A stretch of 64,000 nt of DNA from Mucilaginibacter gracilis (GCF_003633615.1 NZ_RBKU01000001.1:4092001-4156000), one strand, 5' to 3'. Positions 54,299 to 63,418 are shown, numbered from the stretch's first letter. Numbers and translations are program-made. Notes: generated from the sequence alone by a model not told the origin.

Positions 54299-56685
54299 TT
54301 TAATTTACGTTTTTTAGCTGCGAAATGTGTAGCTATACTGGTGAATGAAATAATAGTAGCCGTACTTACCGGCATTAAAATAGCTGCCGTTAGCGGCGAA
54401 AGCATACCGGTAACGGCGTAGCTTAAACCAATTACATTATAAGTTACCGAGATGAGAAAAGATAGATGAATGATGTTAACGGCATCTTTAGAAAAACGCA
54501 TAAAGGCGGGCAACTTATCAAACGATTTTCCGTCGAGTATGGCATCGCTGCCGGGGGTAAAGTTGTTTACATTGTCGGTAATGGCTATACCCAGGTTGCT
54601 TTGTTGCAACGCGCCCGAATCGTTTACGCCGTCGCCAATCATCATTACTTTTTTACCTTGTTGCTGTAGCAAGTCAATAAAATCCAGTTTGTCTTGCGGC
54701 GATTTATTGAACAGCATGTGGCCCGGCTCAACAAAAAAGGTTTGCAAAGCGTTGCGTTCATGGTCTCTATCGCCCGAGAGGAGATACGTTTGATAGGCTT
54801 GTTTTAGCTGTGATATAATGTTTAACCCGCCCCTGTATTGGTGCAACAGCGCAAAATAACCCAGATAATGCTCATCCACCATCACATAAACTTTAGTTAC
54901 ATCTGCGTTAACTTCGGTTTGGTTAAGCACAAAAGCGGAGTTACCTATCCGCAACTTATGCCCGTTAATGGTAGCCAGTATGCCTTTACCGGCTATTTCA
55001 AAGTAAAGCGTTGGCACGTGTTTTTTAACACCGGCCAGTTCCCGGCATATCATAGCAGATAAAGGATGTGCGGAGTTTATACATGCGCTGTAAATTAGCT
55101 GTTTTTGCTCATCAGTTAAATTTGGCGGTACTTGCACCTGCGTGTTTTCGCGGGTAGTAATGGTTCCGGTTTTATCAAACACTATGGTGTCAATCCCGGC
55201 CATCTGTTCTACAACACTGGTGTTTTTTAAATAAAACAGGTTTTTATCAAAAACGCTCAAAGCGGCAGCCATGGTAAAAGGCGTGCTCAGGGCCAGCGCG
55301 CAGGGGCAAGCCACTATCAGCACAGCCGTAAAGGCCGAGAGGCCGCGTGTAACACTTGTTGGTAACCAAAACAGTAACGAGCCAATAGCAATGGCCAGCA
55401 AAACAATGGTAAAGTACTTGCTTACCCGTTGGTTAAAGGTTTGTATGCGGGTATCTTTATGGCGCTTAAAGGCCTCGTTGTTCCAAAGTTGGGTAAGGTA
55501 GCTTTGCGATACGGGTTTAATAACCTCCATTTCAATGGCATAGCCGGTTTGGCGGCCCCCGGCGTAAATAATTTCGCCAAGTACTTTGGTTACCGGGAGC
55601 GTTTCGCCGGTTACAAAGCTAAAATCTACCAGGGCTTCACCTTTTAATAAAATAGCATCGGCCGGAATAATCTCGTTGTTACGGATAATAATACGATGGC
55701 CGGTATTTAATTGCGATAACGGTATGGGCTGCTCTTGGTTGCCATTAATCAAATGTACAGCTACCGGGAAAAATGAGCGGTAATCGCGCTCGAAAGACAG
55801 GTGATGATAGGTTTTTTTCTGAACAAATTTCCCCACCAGTAAAAAGAAAACCAGGCCGCAAAGGGTATCGGCAAAACCGGCGCCGGTGCCGGTTAACACC
55901 TCTGCCACTGTTCGTAAAAACAAAACTGCTATACCTAAGGCCAGCGGAAAATCTATACTCAGTACCTTAGCCTTTAAATTTTGCCAGGCCGAAATAAAAT
56001 AATCTTTGCCACTGTAAAAAACCACGGGTAAGGCAAATAAAATATTGAGCCAGCCAAAAAAGTGTTTAAACGTTTGCTCGTAAACCGATAGCCCAAAATA
56101 TTCGGGAAAACTCAATAGCATTACATTGCCAAAGCAAAAGCCTGCTACTGCAATTTTTTGTACCAGCTTATCTGCATTTGTTGTGTTTTGCTCTTTAATA
56201 ATATCGTGCAAACTAATTAGTGGTTCATAGCCAATATCATATAATATCTCAACCAGGCCCTGCAAACTCAGTTTTTGATGGTCGAAACGGATATTCAATT
56301 GTTTCTTTAAAAAATCAACCCTGCAATAGTGTATAGCCGGGTTGATTTTGTTTAGCTGCTCAAGCAACCACAAACACGAGCTGCAATGAATATGAGGGAT
56401 ATAAAGCGTTACAATGCTAATTTGCCCGTCGCTGTAATCAAGCAAACTGCTTAAAATGCTGGGCTCGTTTAAATAGGCAAATCGTTTATCGGTACGGTTT
56501 CGCGTAGCACCCGGATGATCGTTGTAATTGTAATAGCTGCACAGGTTATTTTGTGATAATATGTGGTAAACACTTTCACAGCCGTGGCAGCAAAAATGCT
56601 TTTCCTCAATAGTGTAGGCCTTAGTTAAACATTCGTCGCCGCAATGGTAACAGGTGGTTTTTTCAAGTGTTGCGCTTTGCTTCAT
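54295..56685 (-). CDS. ccoI: CcoI/FixI copper-translocating P-type ATPase
   Basis: 796 residues from ATG 56685 (MKQSATLEK); an upstream in-frame ATG at 56706 is less likely. A cysteine-rich N-terminus (CYHCGDEC, then CCHGCESV) precedes an HMA domain with HCSSC. P1B-ATPase motifs follow: the CPC membrane metal site (ACPCALALS), the phosphorylation motif DKTGTIT and GDGVNDSGAL. It exports Cu for assembly of the binuclear centre of the oxidase. It is driven by its own promoter, not the ccoNO one, and starts the ccoI-ccoS unit. Confidence 0.93.
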   Translation of the reverse strand: MKQSATLEKTTCYHCGDECLTKAYTIEEKHFCCHGCESVYHILSQNNLCSYYNYNDHPGATRNRTDKRFAYLNEPSILSSLLDYSDGQISIVTLYIPHIHCSSCLWLLEQLNKINPAIHYCRVDFLKKQLNIRFDHQKLSLQGLVEILYDIGYEPLISLHDIIKEQNTTNADKLVQKIAVAGFCFGNVMLLSFPEYFGLSVYEQTFKHFFGWLNILFALPVVFYSGKDYFISAWQNLKAKVLSIDFPLALGIAVLFLRTVAEVLTGTGAGFADTLCGLVFFLLVGKFVQKKTYHHLSFERDYRSFFPVAVHLINGNQEQPIPLSQLNTGHRIIIRNNEIIPADAILLKGEALVDFSFVTGETLPVTKVLGEIIYAGGRQTGYAIEMEVIKPVSQSYLTQLWNNEAFKRHKDTRIQTFNQRVSKYFTIVLLAIAIGSLLFWLPTSVTRGLSAFTAVLIVACPCALALSTPFTMAAALSVFDKNLFYLKNTSVVEQMAGIDTIVFDKTGTITTRENTQVQVPPNLTDEQKQLIYSACINSAHPLSAMICRELAGVKKHVPTLYFEIAGKGILATINGHKLRIGNSAFVLNQTEVNADVTKVYVMVDEHYLGYFALLHQYRGGLNIISQLKQAYQTYLLSGDRDHERNALQTFFVEPGHMLFNKSPQDKLDFIDLLQQQGKKVMMIGDGVNDSGALQQSNLGIAITDNVNNFTPGSDAILDGKSFDKLPAFMRFSKDAVNIIHLSFLISVTYNVIGLSYAVTGMLSPLTAAILMPVSTATIISFTSIATHFAAKKRKLK

Positions 56686-56707
56686 TTTACAATACTGGTT
56701 TAGCAAC

Positions 56708-56803
56708 CAAAACTGCGGGAATATGGCTGGCTAAAAAATGATCTGAAATAGATAAAAAGGTGATTTTCGTCAGTTTTTAGCAACGGCGTTCTGCATAATT
56801 TTG
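56708..56803. promoter_or_regulatory. Shared CRP/FNR-type site between ccoI and the 595-residue gene
   Basis: GTGATTTTCGTCAG (56760-56773) serves two directions. On the minus strand CAGTTTTG (56708-56715) is 51.5 bp from the centre, facing ccoI. On the plus strand TAATTTTG (56796-56803), a full TAnnTTTG match, is 29.5 bp from the centre, facing the gene at 56824. The two spacings differ by 22 bp, about two helical turns. Confidence 0.75.
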
Positions 56804-56823
56804 GCAGATAAGGATAATAAAAC

Positions 56824-58611
56824 ATGAGCCATACATTTCACATACCCGTTTTAGGTTTGGGCTATTCAATAGATACGCCACTTAAAGTAGCCCGTTACGG
56901 TATTTCGTCCGTTATGTCTATAGTTGACGATGAGTTGATTGAACGAATAAGGGAATACCACACCAACAACCATAACGAGGTATTTACGCCAATCTCAAAA
57001 GCCGAACCGGATAGCCGGGCAAAACGCATAACAGCCTACCTAAACTTGGTTAACCGGTACGTATCCGAACAGTTTGAGCAAATGAAGACCCAACCGTTTA
57101 CGGCAGGTAACGATTTGTGCCGTTATTTTGAACTATTGCCAGAATCGTCTCAACTGAGGCAGGGATATGAGTTAATGATGGAATACCCGGATAATACGCG
57201 AAGGGAAATATTTCAAAACATATTGCGTAGCCGGATGACATTGGGAGCCATTGATGTAAACATTATGGCCAAAGTTGATAAAATGAACTTTACCGCCGAC
57301 GGCGAATACACAGGAAACGAAAATACCGATGCCTTGATTGCATTGCGCGGCTTTGCCGAAAGCAACCTGGAGTCGTCAATTATTTTATCGGCTGGGATGA
57401 ATCCCCGATTGTATAGTTATATCGAAAATTTTGCGGATTTCTTTCCTGATAAAACAGGTCGCATCAAAAAGAAGGTCATCCTCAAGGTTAGCGATTTCAG
57501 GTCGGCATTAATACAAGCCAAGTTTTTGGCAAAAAAGGGTATTTGGGTGTCCGAATTCAGAGTCGAATCGGGCCTAAACTGCGGCGGCCACGCTTTTGCA
57601 ACAGAGGGTTACCTGCTTGGCCCCATTTTGGAAGAGTTTAAGCAAAAACGTACCGAAATGGTTAACGAACTTTTTAGCCTGTACCACCCGGCCCTGGCCG
57701 CCAGGGAGATTAATATTGAGGATGCCCCGCAACAAAAGGTGAGCGTACAGGGTGGTATTGGTACTGCCGGTGAGAATAATTTTTTGCTGCAAAATTATAA
57801 CCTGGATGCAACGGGCTGGGGAAGTCCGTTTTTGCTGGTGCCCGAAGTAACCAATGTTGATGATGATACCCTAACGCAATTAGCCAACGCCGGCGAGGAC
57901 GACTATTACTTAAGCAACTCATCGCCTTTGGGCATATTGTTCAATAATTTCAGGCACAGCGGTATTGACGTTCAACGGCTTGAACGTTTAAACCAGGGAC
58001 GGCCCGGCAGCCCCTGCACTAAAAAATATTTATGCACCAACACCGAGTTTACTCCGCAGCCTATATGCACGGCATCTAGGGAGTATCAAAATTTAAAGTT
58101 AAAACAGCTTGACAATTTGCAACTAACACCAGACGAGCACGACAAGCAATTTGAAGCCATAACCGAAAAAATATGTTTGTGCGAGGGACTATGCTCATCG
58201 GCCTATGTTAAATATGCTATCAGTAAACCAAAAGAAAGCAAGGCCGTGGCTATTTGCCCCGGACCCAATTTGGCCTACTTTACTAAAGTGTACTCGCTTG
58301 ATGATATGGTGAAACATATTTATGGCAAGCTTGATTTACTTGAGAATATTAGCAGGCCCAACTTGTTTATTAAAGAACTTGAACTTTATATTGATTATTT
58401 GCAGGCCGACATGCAAGCTCATTTGAATGACTTAAACGACAAGAAGAAAAAGTATTTTGATAAGTTTAGGGCTCAACTGCACGAAGGAATAAAGTATTAC
58501 AAACAGCTTTGGGAGCAGTTACCGCAGCAAACATCCGGCCTTATTGGTTCGCTTACGGCAGAGCTTGATTTTATGGAAAGCAAATTGAACAGCCTTTTAG
58601 TGCTTAACTAA
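56824..58611 (+). CDS. Cysteine-rich 595-residue protein, possible flavoenzyme-like TIM barrel, function unknown
   Basis: No signal peptide or membrane helix, so cytoplasmic. The middle has motifs reminiscent of nitronate-monooxygenase-like FMN barrels: VSEFRVESGLNCGGHAF (242-258) and VSVQGGIGTAGENNF (306-320), followed by WGSPFLLVPE. A cysteine cluster follows at C398, C404, C415, C451, C453, C457 and C478, able to hold an Fe-S centre. The last 90 residues are helical and lysine-rich. It is divergent from ccoI and shares its operator, so it likely works under low oxygen, perhaps in redox chemistry. The enzyme class is a guess. Confidence 0.7.
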   Translation: MSHTFHIPVLGLGYSIDTPLKVARYGISSVMSIVDDELIERIREYHTNNHNEVFTPISKAEPDSRAKRITAYLNLVNRYVSEQFEQMKTQPFTAGNDLCRYFELLPESSQLRQGYELMMEYPDNTRREIFQNILRSRMTLGAIDVNIMAKVDKMNFTADGEYTGNENTDALIALRGFAESNLESSIILSAGMNPRLYSYIENFADFFPDKTGRIKKKVILKVSDFRSALIQAKFLAKKGIWVSEFRVESGLNCGGHAFATEGYLLGPILEEFKQKRTEMVNELFSLYHPALAAREINIEDAPQQKVSVQGGIGTAGENNFLLQNYNLDATGWGSPFLLVPEVTNVDDDTLTQLANAGEDDYYLSNSSPLGILFNNFRHSGIDVQRLERLNQGRPGSPCTKKYLCTNTEFTPQPICTASREYQNLKLKQLDNLQLTPDEHDKQFEAITEKICLCEGLCSSAYVKYAISKPKESKAVAICPGPNLAYFTKVYSLDDMVKHIYGKLDLLENISRPNLFIKELELYIDYLQADMQAHLNDLNDKKKKYFDKFRAQLHEGIKYYKQLWEQLPQQTSGLIGSLTAELDFMESKLNSLLVLN

Positions 58612-58734
58612 AAACTGCCCGATATTTTAAAGTACCAGTACTTACAAGTTAATGTTGTTTAGTTAAGAGGCGGAACCCATGGGTTGCATTTTTATAGCTT
58701 AGCTAAACGGCATTGACTTACAATTAGCAAAAAA

Positions 58735-59583
58735 ATGGCCCTAAAATCGTTACAATCGGTTTTTAAAACTGAGCTTGCAAAAATAAAGCAATTGAAAATG
58801 GCTGCCCAGTTTTGCAGGGTTGTAACAGATTTGCCTGTTCCGTTGCAACGGTATTTTGAGTTTTGCGGGTACACCGGCAAAGAGTGCGCCAGGGCGGTAA
58901 CTGTTGATTGGGAAAGTGCCTGGCTCAAACTCGCTTTAAAAGGGAAATGGAAAAAAGTGGTATGCACACAAATAAACGTTTTGCCACAGCCTGTTAGGTT
59001 GTTTTATATACGTAGAAAGCTATTGGGTGTTTTTCCTTTTGGGGCTATTGACGAGTTTATGCAAAACAATAGTCAAATGCTTATCAAATTATTAAATTTT
59101 TTTACGGTGAGCCATGCTACTGGTAAAGAAATGGATAAAGCAGAGCTGGTTACCATTTTGGCCGAAACTATATTGATACCGGCATACGCCTTGCAGTATT
59201 ATATTACGTGGAAGCAACTTAACCCTAATTGTGTTAAAGGGACTATAAATTACAAAGGCATATGTGCATCGGGTTTGTTTTATTTTGGCGAAGCCGGCCA
59301 GATTTTGAGTTTTGAAACTAACGACCGCTATTATACCACAAAAACCGGAGAATACGTGCAAACCAGGTGGTTAGCAAGGGTTGATAGTTACCGCCCTCAT
59401 CATGGCGGTAATATTCCATCAGCTTTTGCTACAATATGGCGTCGACCCGAGGGCGACTTTGAGTATTTTAAAGGAACCATAGCAGCCATCCGTTACACTC
59501 CGTTTGAAACTTTTGGGGTGGGAGCGAAGCCTGGGGCCGTTAACTCCCGTTATATATCACACCCGAAGTTGGCGTTTCCATAA
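58735..59583 (+). CDS. DUF6544/DUF6920-like protein of unknown function
   Basis: 282 residues, no signal peptide. Recognisable stretches are LPVPLQRYFEFCGYTG (53-68), ETILIPAYALQYYITW and the C-terminal IWRRPEGDFEYFKGTIAAIRY, as in proteins of this uncharacterised family from many bacteria. The family name is from memory. The last 44 bases overlap the convergent queD-like gene, so the final residues after the RPEGDF motif are shared sequence. Substrate and partner cannot be read here. Confidence 0.65.
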   Translation: MALKSLQSVFKTELAKIKQLKMAAQFCRVVTDLPVPLQRYFEFCGYTGKECARAVTVDWESAWLKLALKGKWKKVVCTQINVLPQPVRLFYIRRKLLGVFPFGAIDEFMQNNSQMLIKLLNFFTVSHATGKEMDKAELVTILAETILIPAYALQYYITWKQLNPNCVKGTINYKGICASGLFYFGEAGQILSFETNDRYYTTKTGEYVQTRWLARVDSYRPHHGGNIPSAFATIWRRPEGDFEYFKGTIAAIRYTPFETFGVGAKPGAVNSRYISHPKLAFP

Positions 59584-59896
59584 GTTCAATTTTATCTAGC
59601 TGAGGTATCGCCGGTTTTAGCTCGTTCCATAACCAAACCGCTAGATTCTCGGCTGTTGGATTTTCCAGGCCCGGTATTTCGTTCAGCACCGCATGATCTA
59701 GTTGTTGTATTACCGGTTTCACAATGTTTTTTAAATCGGTAAAATCCATCACCCATCCCAAATTATCGTCTATCGGGCCATCAATAAAAAAGGTAACGTG
59801 GTAAGTATGGCCGTGCATGTTACGGCATTTATGGCCTACGGGTACTTTGGGTAAGTAATGGGCACAATCAAAAGTAAATTTTTTAAATATTATCAT
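59540..59896 (-). CDS. queD: 6-carboxytetrahydropterin synthase/6-pyruvoyl-tetrahydropterin synthase family
   Basis: 118 residues. Zinc ligands H13 (CAHYL), H28 and H30 (MHGHTYHV), with the catalytic cysteine C24 (HKCRNMHGH). MDFTDLK and LDHAVLNEIP are further family signatures, as is the C-terminal glutamate in IELMETPTSGVIY. It converts dihydroneopterin triphosphate toward queuosine or a related pterin. No other queuosine gene is in the window, so the pathway assignment rests on the family. Confidence 0.88.
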   Translation of the reverse strand: MIIFKKFTFDCAHYLPKVPVGHKCRNMHGHTYHVTFFIDGPIDDNLGWVMDFTDLKNIVKPVIQQLDHAVLNEIPGLENPTAENLAVWLWNELKPAIPQLDKIELMETPTSGVIYNGS

Positions 59897-60023
59897 AAAC
59901 GTGTAGTTCTGCTAGTGGTGGATACAAAAATCCGCATAAGCATTTATTAAAAAAATGCCCGGCGTCACAAATCCTGTCAGCATCATTTTATTTTTGATAA
60001 GTGGTTAACAGTCATGGTAAAAT

Positions 60024-60067
60024 GTGATGCTAATCATGGTTTCAGTGGTCATAAATGATGAGTTTTA
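60024..60067 (+). promoter_or_regulatory. CRP/FNR-type site and promoter for the universal stress protein
   Basis: GTGATGCTAATCAT (60024-60037) is one mismatch from perfect arms. GAGTTTTA (60060-60067) lies 29.5 bp from the centre, the same as for the 595-residue gene, but keeps only the A and TTT of TAnnTTTG, so it is the weakest of the set. Confidence 0.5.
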
Positions 60068-60093
60068 CAGTGGTTAAACCAAATATAAAAACC

Positions 60094-60963
60094 ATGAAAA
60101 CTTTACTCATTGCCACCGATTTTTCTGAAAACGCAAAGCTAACTGCTATGTATGGCTACGAGCTTGCCTGTCAGCTTAAGGCCGACGTGATATTATGTAA
60201 CGCCATTACTATACCAGCCGAAATACCGCAAACCGGTTTTGTTAGTTGGCCCGATAATGAATACGAGGCGATGATGCAAAGCAGCAGCAACGAATTAGAC
60301 CAGCTGCGGAAATTACTGCAAGCATCTACAGGCAGCAACGGCTCATTCCAGCCGCGCATCAGGTGTGTAAATGCGGCCGGCATTGTAGGCGATGTTGTGA
60401 GCCATGCCGCGGCAGAAAGCCGCGCATCGCTGGTTATTGCCGGCACGCATTCAAGTACCGGAGTTGCCGAATTTGTTATTGGCAACCATACCCGCAATCT
60501 TATTGATACCACCTCCGAACCATTGCTTATTGTACCGCCCGCAGCCACCTTTAAACCGGTTAAAAGAATAGCTCTGGCTCTTGATTTTGATGACCTGAAT
60601 CAAGACCTGGCAACCTTGCTCAGAACTATAGCGATAGCGAAGCTATTAGATGCCGAAATTTTACTTACCCACATTGATACCCGCAAACAACCCAGTTTGG
60701 CAAAGCAGGAATATTTAAATCAAACACTAGCCGGCCTGGCCAAAAAAACAGGCTACGCCCAAATAAAAACGCTTTTAATTGAAGATAAAGATGTAGAAGC
60801 CGGGCTTAACTGGCTTTGTGAGCATGGTAATATACAAATGCTGGCTATGGCGCACCATGCCCAAGGCTTTTTTTTATCGCTATTTAAAGGCAGCCACACT
60901 AAAAAAATGAGCGACAGGCTTTGCCTGCCAATGCTGGTTTTATCAGCCGGAAGAGAGAATTAA
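60094..60963 (+). CDS. Tandem-domain universal stress protein
   Basis: 289 residues from ATG 60094 (MKTLLIATDFSENAK), the usual UspA start; the ATGs at 60055 and 60058 give a poorly conserved extension. Two UspA domains: 1-145 with GTHSSTGVAEFVIGNHTRNLI and 150-289 starting KRIALALDFDDLNQD. The first ATP-binding-type G-x2-G-x9-G motif is intact; the second domain is more divergent. Such proteins help survival under stress or low energy. The upstream CRP/FNR-type palindrome places it in the low-oxygen set. Confidence 0.88.
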   Translation: MKTLLIATDFSENAKLTAMYGYELACQLKADVILCNAITIPAEIPQTGFVSWPDNEYEAMMQSSSNELDQLRKLLQASTGSNGSFQPRIRCVNAAGIVGDVVSHAAAESRASLVIAGTHSSTGVAEFVIGNHTRNLIDTTSEPLLIVPPAATFKPVKRIALALDFDDLNQDLATLLRTIAIAKLLDAEILLTHIDTRKQPSLAKQEYLNQTLAGLAKKTGYAQIKTLLIEDKDVEAGLNWLCEHGNIQMLAMAHHAQGFFLSLFKGSHTKKMSDRLCLPMLVLSAGREN

Positions 60964-60997
60964 CTAAAATACTTACCCTTTAATATAAAAAAAAATC

Positions 60998-61420
60998 ATG
61001 ACGATTGTGCAACCCGATACCGAACTTGAGTATGAGATACAAGAGTTATATATTTTGGCCAAACACAGGCTACAAGATATTTCGTTTGCCGAAGATGAAC
61101 TGCATTTTTTTAAAAACCTTTTAAAAAAATACCAGGGAGGTGCGGCCCAAACCAACCTTGTGGCTCAGTGGGCCCAGTTTAGCCAAAAAATTGATGAGCA
61201 GGAACAACATATAGTTCAACTTAAAAAGGCTATACCGCAATTTTTAGAGCACCTAAAGCCCTACGTTGCCGACCTTAAAAAAGCAATGAGCCTAAATTTA
61301 CTTGAACAGTACAACGGGTTGGACCATGAAATAAAAGCTTTATTTGCGGCGGTAAAAACTACCAAAAAAAGCTTGTTTGCCTGTGCCGAAACCGTTATTA
61401 ATGCAGGCTTAAAAAATTAA
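60998..61420 (+). CDS. Small coiled-coil protein of unknown function
   Basis: 140 residues, almost all helical, with heptad patterns in about 55-125 and no signal peptide or membrane segment. It begins 34 bases after the universal stress gene and ends before a strong terminator, so both are probably one transcript. I recognise no family. The size, charge and position next to a stress protein suggest an associated accessory protein, which is inference. Confidence 0.65.
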   Translation: MTIVQPDTELEYEIQELYILAKHRLQDISFAEDELHFFKNLLKKYQGGAAQTNLVAQWAQFSQKIDEQEQHIVQLKKAIPQFLEHLKPYVADLKKAMSLNLLEQYNGLDHEIKALFAAVKTTKKSLFACAETVINAGLKN

Positions 61421-61461
61421 TAAATTGGTGGCTGTTACCTGCCTTGCTCATTGGTAAAGTA

Positions 61462-61511
61462 CTAAATAAAAACGGTTTGCAGTGTTAGCGCTGCAAACCG
61501 TTTTTATTTAG
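61462..61511 (+). terminator. Terminator with 21-bp perfect stem
   Basis: Left arm 61462-61482 and right arm 61491-61511 pair perfectly around an eight-base loop. The core is ACGGTTTGCAG, and A and T runs flank it. It lies 41 bases after the coiled-coil gene. Confidence 0.8.
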
Positions 61512-61651
61512 CTTTTGTACCCCCGCGGGCGTAATATCGTGTTATCATGTACTTAAATTAACAATTGGATAAGTATCCGATACAAAAAACTCATCAGCAG
61601 GTTTTTAATATCAATTCTCTTAACTTGTTAATATTGGTTTTTTGTATATTA

Positions 61652-61682
61652 TTTGATAAAAAGGCATGAGGCCGTCTCATAA
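61652..61682 (+). repeat. Left terminal inverted repeat of the IS
   Basis: TTTGATAAAAAGG followed by GAGGC-x-GTCTCA matches the complement of the right end at 27 of 31 positions. The inner part runs into a hairpin (about 61671-61697) followed by a T run on the plus strand. Confidence 0.85.
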
Positions 61683-61811
61683 GCAATTATGAGGCGGTTT
61701 TTTTATGGAATATATTTGGATTGTGCTATTAGGGGCTGAAGCTCTATTGTGCAGATATTTCGTTTCTGATCGATTCTAAGAGCGTTTTTTGGAAAAAGGG
61801 GGCGAAAAGCC

Positions 61812-63338
61812 TCAGGCTTTCCACTTTCTGAGGTTATGAGCGATGGATAACAGGCCTATTTCGACCTCGGTTTTGGACATGCCTTTCAGCAGAAAGCGCC
61901 TGAAGCCATGATTATGCTTCAGTTGGGCAAATACCGGTTCCACATCGGCAGGCCTTCGCTTTCGGTATTTGATGCCCTGTTCTGTATTTAATCTTTCCTT
62001 TGCTTCCTGCTTGTGTTTTCTCAGGGAATGGTTCACCTCAACGATCCGGTTGCCCTGCCCGCTATGGCATACGCCACGCATGGGGCAGTTATTACAATTC
62101 TTTGCCTGGTAACGGCTGATCAGCTGTACATGGCCCGATGTGGTTATTCTTTGACCATCACCGATATGTGCCATCCGCTGGCCCATCGGGCAGGTCAGGT
62201 AGTTTTCCCCTTCGTTGTAATGCAGGCTGTCATTACTGAACGCTTTGATGCCTTCCTTTTGTTCTTTGTCGAACGTATTGTACTTGATATAGGCTTCGAT
62301 GCCTTTTTGCTGTAAGATGCCGTAGTTCTCGTCTGAACCGTAGCCGGCATCGGCCACAACTGCTTGGGGAAGTGTGTTGTATAGTGCTTCGTATTGGTCT
62401 ATGTGAGATGGCAGGGTCTGATAATCGGTAGAGGTTTGATGCAGGCTGTAGTTAAGGATGAACTGATCTTGTGTGGATATTTGTAGGTTATATCCAGGTT
62501 TAAGCTGCCCGTTCAGCATGTGGTCTTCCTTCATCCGCATAAAAGTCGCATCCGGGTCGGTCTTTGAAAAGCTGTTACGGATACCTAACTGCTTTTCCTG
62601 CTGGTCATAACGTTCCAGGTTTGCAGGCCAGTTCTTTCTGGCATAGTTCAGCTTTTGTTTGACCTGCTTGCTTACTTCTTCCTTGTCGTTCAAAGCGGCA
62701 TCGATCTTAGCTATGGTTTCTTTTACTTTTTCAGGGTTGATCTCTTCAAAAGATATTGGCGTGGTATCTTTTAGTTCTTCTGCCGCAAGGCCTTGCGCGT
62801 ACTTCCATAGTTCATCCAGCTGGCTTTTGATCTTCTCTTTACTGTTCTTGATGCTTTTGCCCCATACAAAGGTGTATTTGTTCGCCACCGATTCGATCTT
62901 GGTGCCATCGGTAAACACAGTCTCTTTAAGCGAAACGATACCCTGTTCTGCCAACAGCAGTACAATCTGAGAGAAGATCTGCTTTAAGATACCCGACAGC
63001 TTTTCGCTCCGGAAACGGTTTATGGTATTGTGATCGGGCTTCTTCATCCCCAACAGCCACATAAAGTGGACGTTCTGTGCCGCCTGGTCTTCCAGCTTTC
63101 TTGATGAATAGGTATTGGTCAGGTAACCATACACCAGCAGTTTCAGCATCAGCCGCGGATGGAAGCTTGATGCCCCGCCGCCTTTATACTTGCGGTTGAT
63201 CGGTTTAACGTCTATCAAGTCAACTACTTGTTTGACTATGCGTACCGGGTGGCCCTCAGGTACTAACTCCTCCAGTTTATACGGTAAAAATGTTAACTGG
63301 TCAGGGTCATATGGCTTAAAAACTACTTTCGCTCCCAT
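61812..63338 (-). CDS. IS1182-family DDE transposase
   Basis: 508 residues. The N-terminal FKPYDPDQLTFLPYKLEELVPEGHPVRIV and HFMWLLGMKKPDHNTINRFRSEKL are typical IS1182 signatures (DUF772-like domain). The catalytic domain has the first acidic residue in VFTDGTKIES, the second in VVADAGYGSDENY and the Glu near the C-terminus in RRPADVEPVFAQLKHNHGFRRF. No frameshift, so it should be active. It occupies nearly the whole element. Confidence 0.92.
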   Translation of the reverse strand: MGAKVVFKPYDPDQLTFLPYKLEELVPEGHPVRIVKQVVDLIDVKPINRKYKGGGASSFHPRLMLKLLVYGYLTNTYSSRKLEDQAAQNVHFMWLLGMKKPDHNTINRFRSEKLSGILKQIFSQIVLLLAEQGIVSLKETVFTDGTKIESVANKYTFVWGKSIKNSKEKIKSQLDELWKYAQGLAAEELKDTTPISFEEINPEKVKETIAKIDAALNDKEEVSKQVKQKLNYARKNWPANLERYDQQEKQLGIRNSFSKTDPDATFMRMKEDHMLNGQLKPGYNLQISTQDQFILNYSLHQTSTDYQTLPSHIDQYEALYNTLPQAVVADAGYGSDENYGILQQKGIEAYIKYNTFDKEQKEGIKAFSNDSLHYNEGENYLTCPMGQRMAHIGDGQRITTSGHVQLISRYQAKNCNNCPMRGVCHSGQGNRIVEVNHSLRKHKQEAKERLNTEQGIKYRKRRPADVEPVFAQLKHNHGFRRFLLKGMSKTEVEIGLLSIAHNLRKWKA

Positions 63339-63387
63339 GCCTTTAAGTTAACAAAAATCACTCTAAAATAACAAGAGGCTGCCTCAC

Positions 63388-63418
63388 TTTTGAGACAGCC
63401 TCTTTCCTTTTTATCAAA
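63388..63418 (-). repeat. Right terminal inverted repeat of the IS
   Basis: Ends CCTTTTTATCAAA at 63418, the mirror of the left end. Just inside, AGAGGCTGCCTC (about 63374-63385) and GAGACAGCCTCT form a strong hairpin. Confidence 0.85.

Larger units (their letters stand above)
61652..63418 (-). mobile_element. IS1182-family insertion sequence, apparently complete
   Basis: 1767 bases bounded by inverted repeats, holding one full-length transposase on the minus strand. The right end lies two bases beyond the stop of a universal stress protein gene and the left end lies in an intergenic zone after a terminator. No obvious target duplication is visible at the flanks (ATTA on the left, ACTT on the right). 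Both termini contain terminator-like hairpins. Confidence 0.85.

Noticed and set aside
59954..59975. GTCAC and GTCAG half-sites near the Usp promoter as another CRP/FNR site
   Set aside because: They are in direct rather than inverted orientation and the spacing does not match the other six sites.
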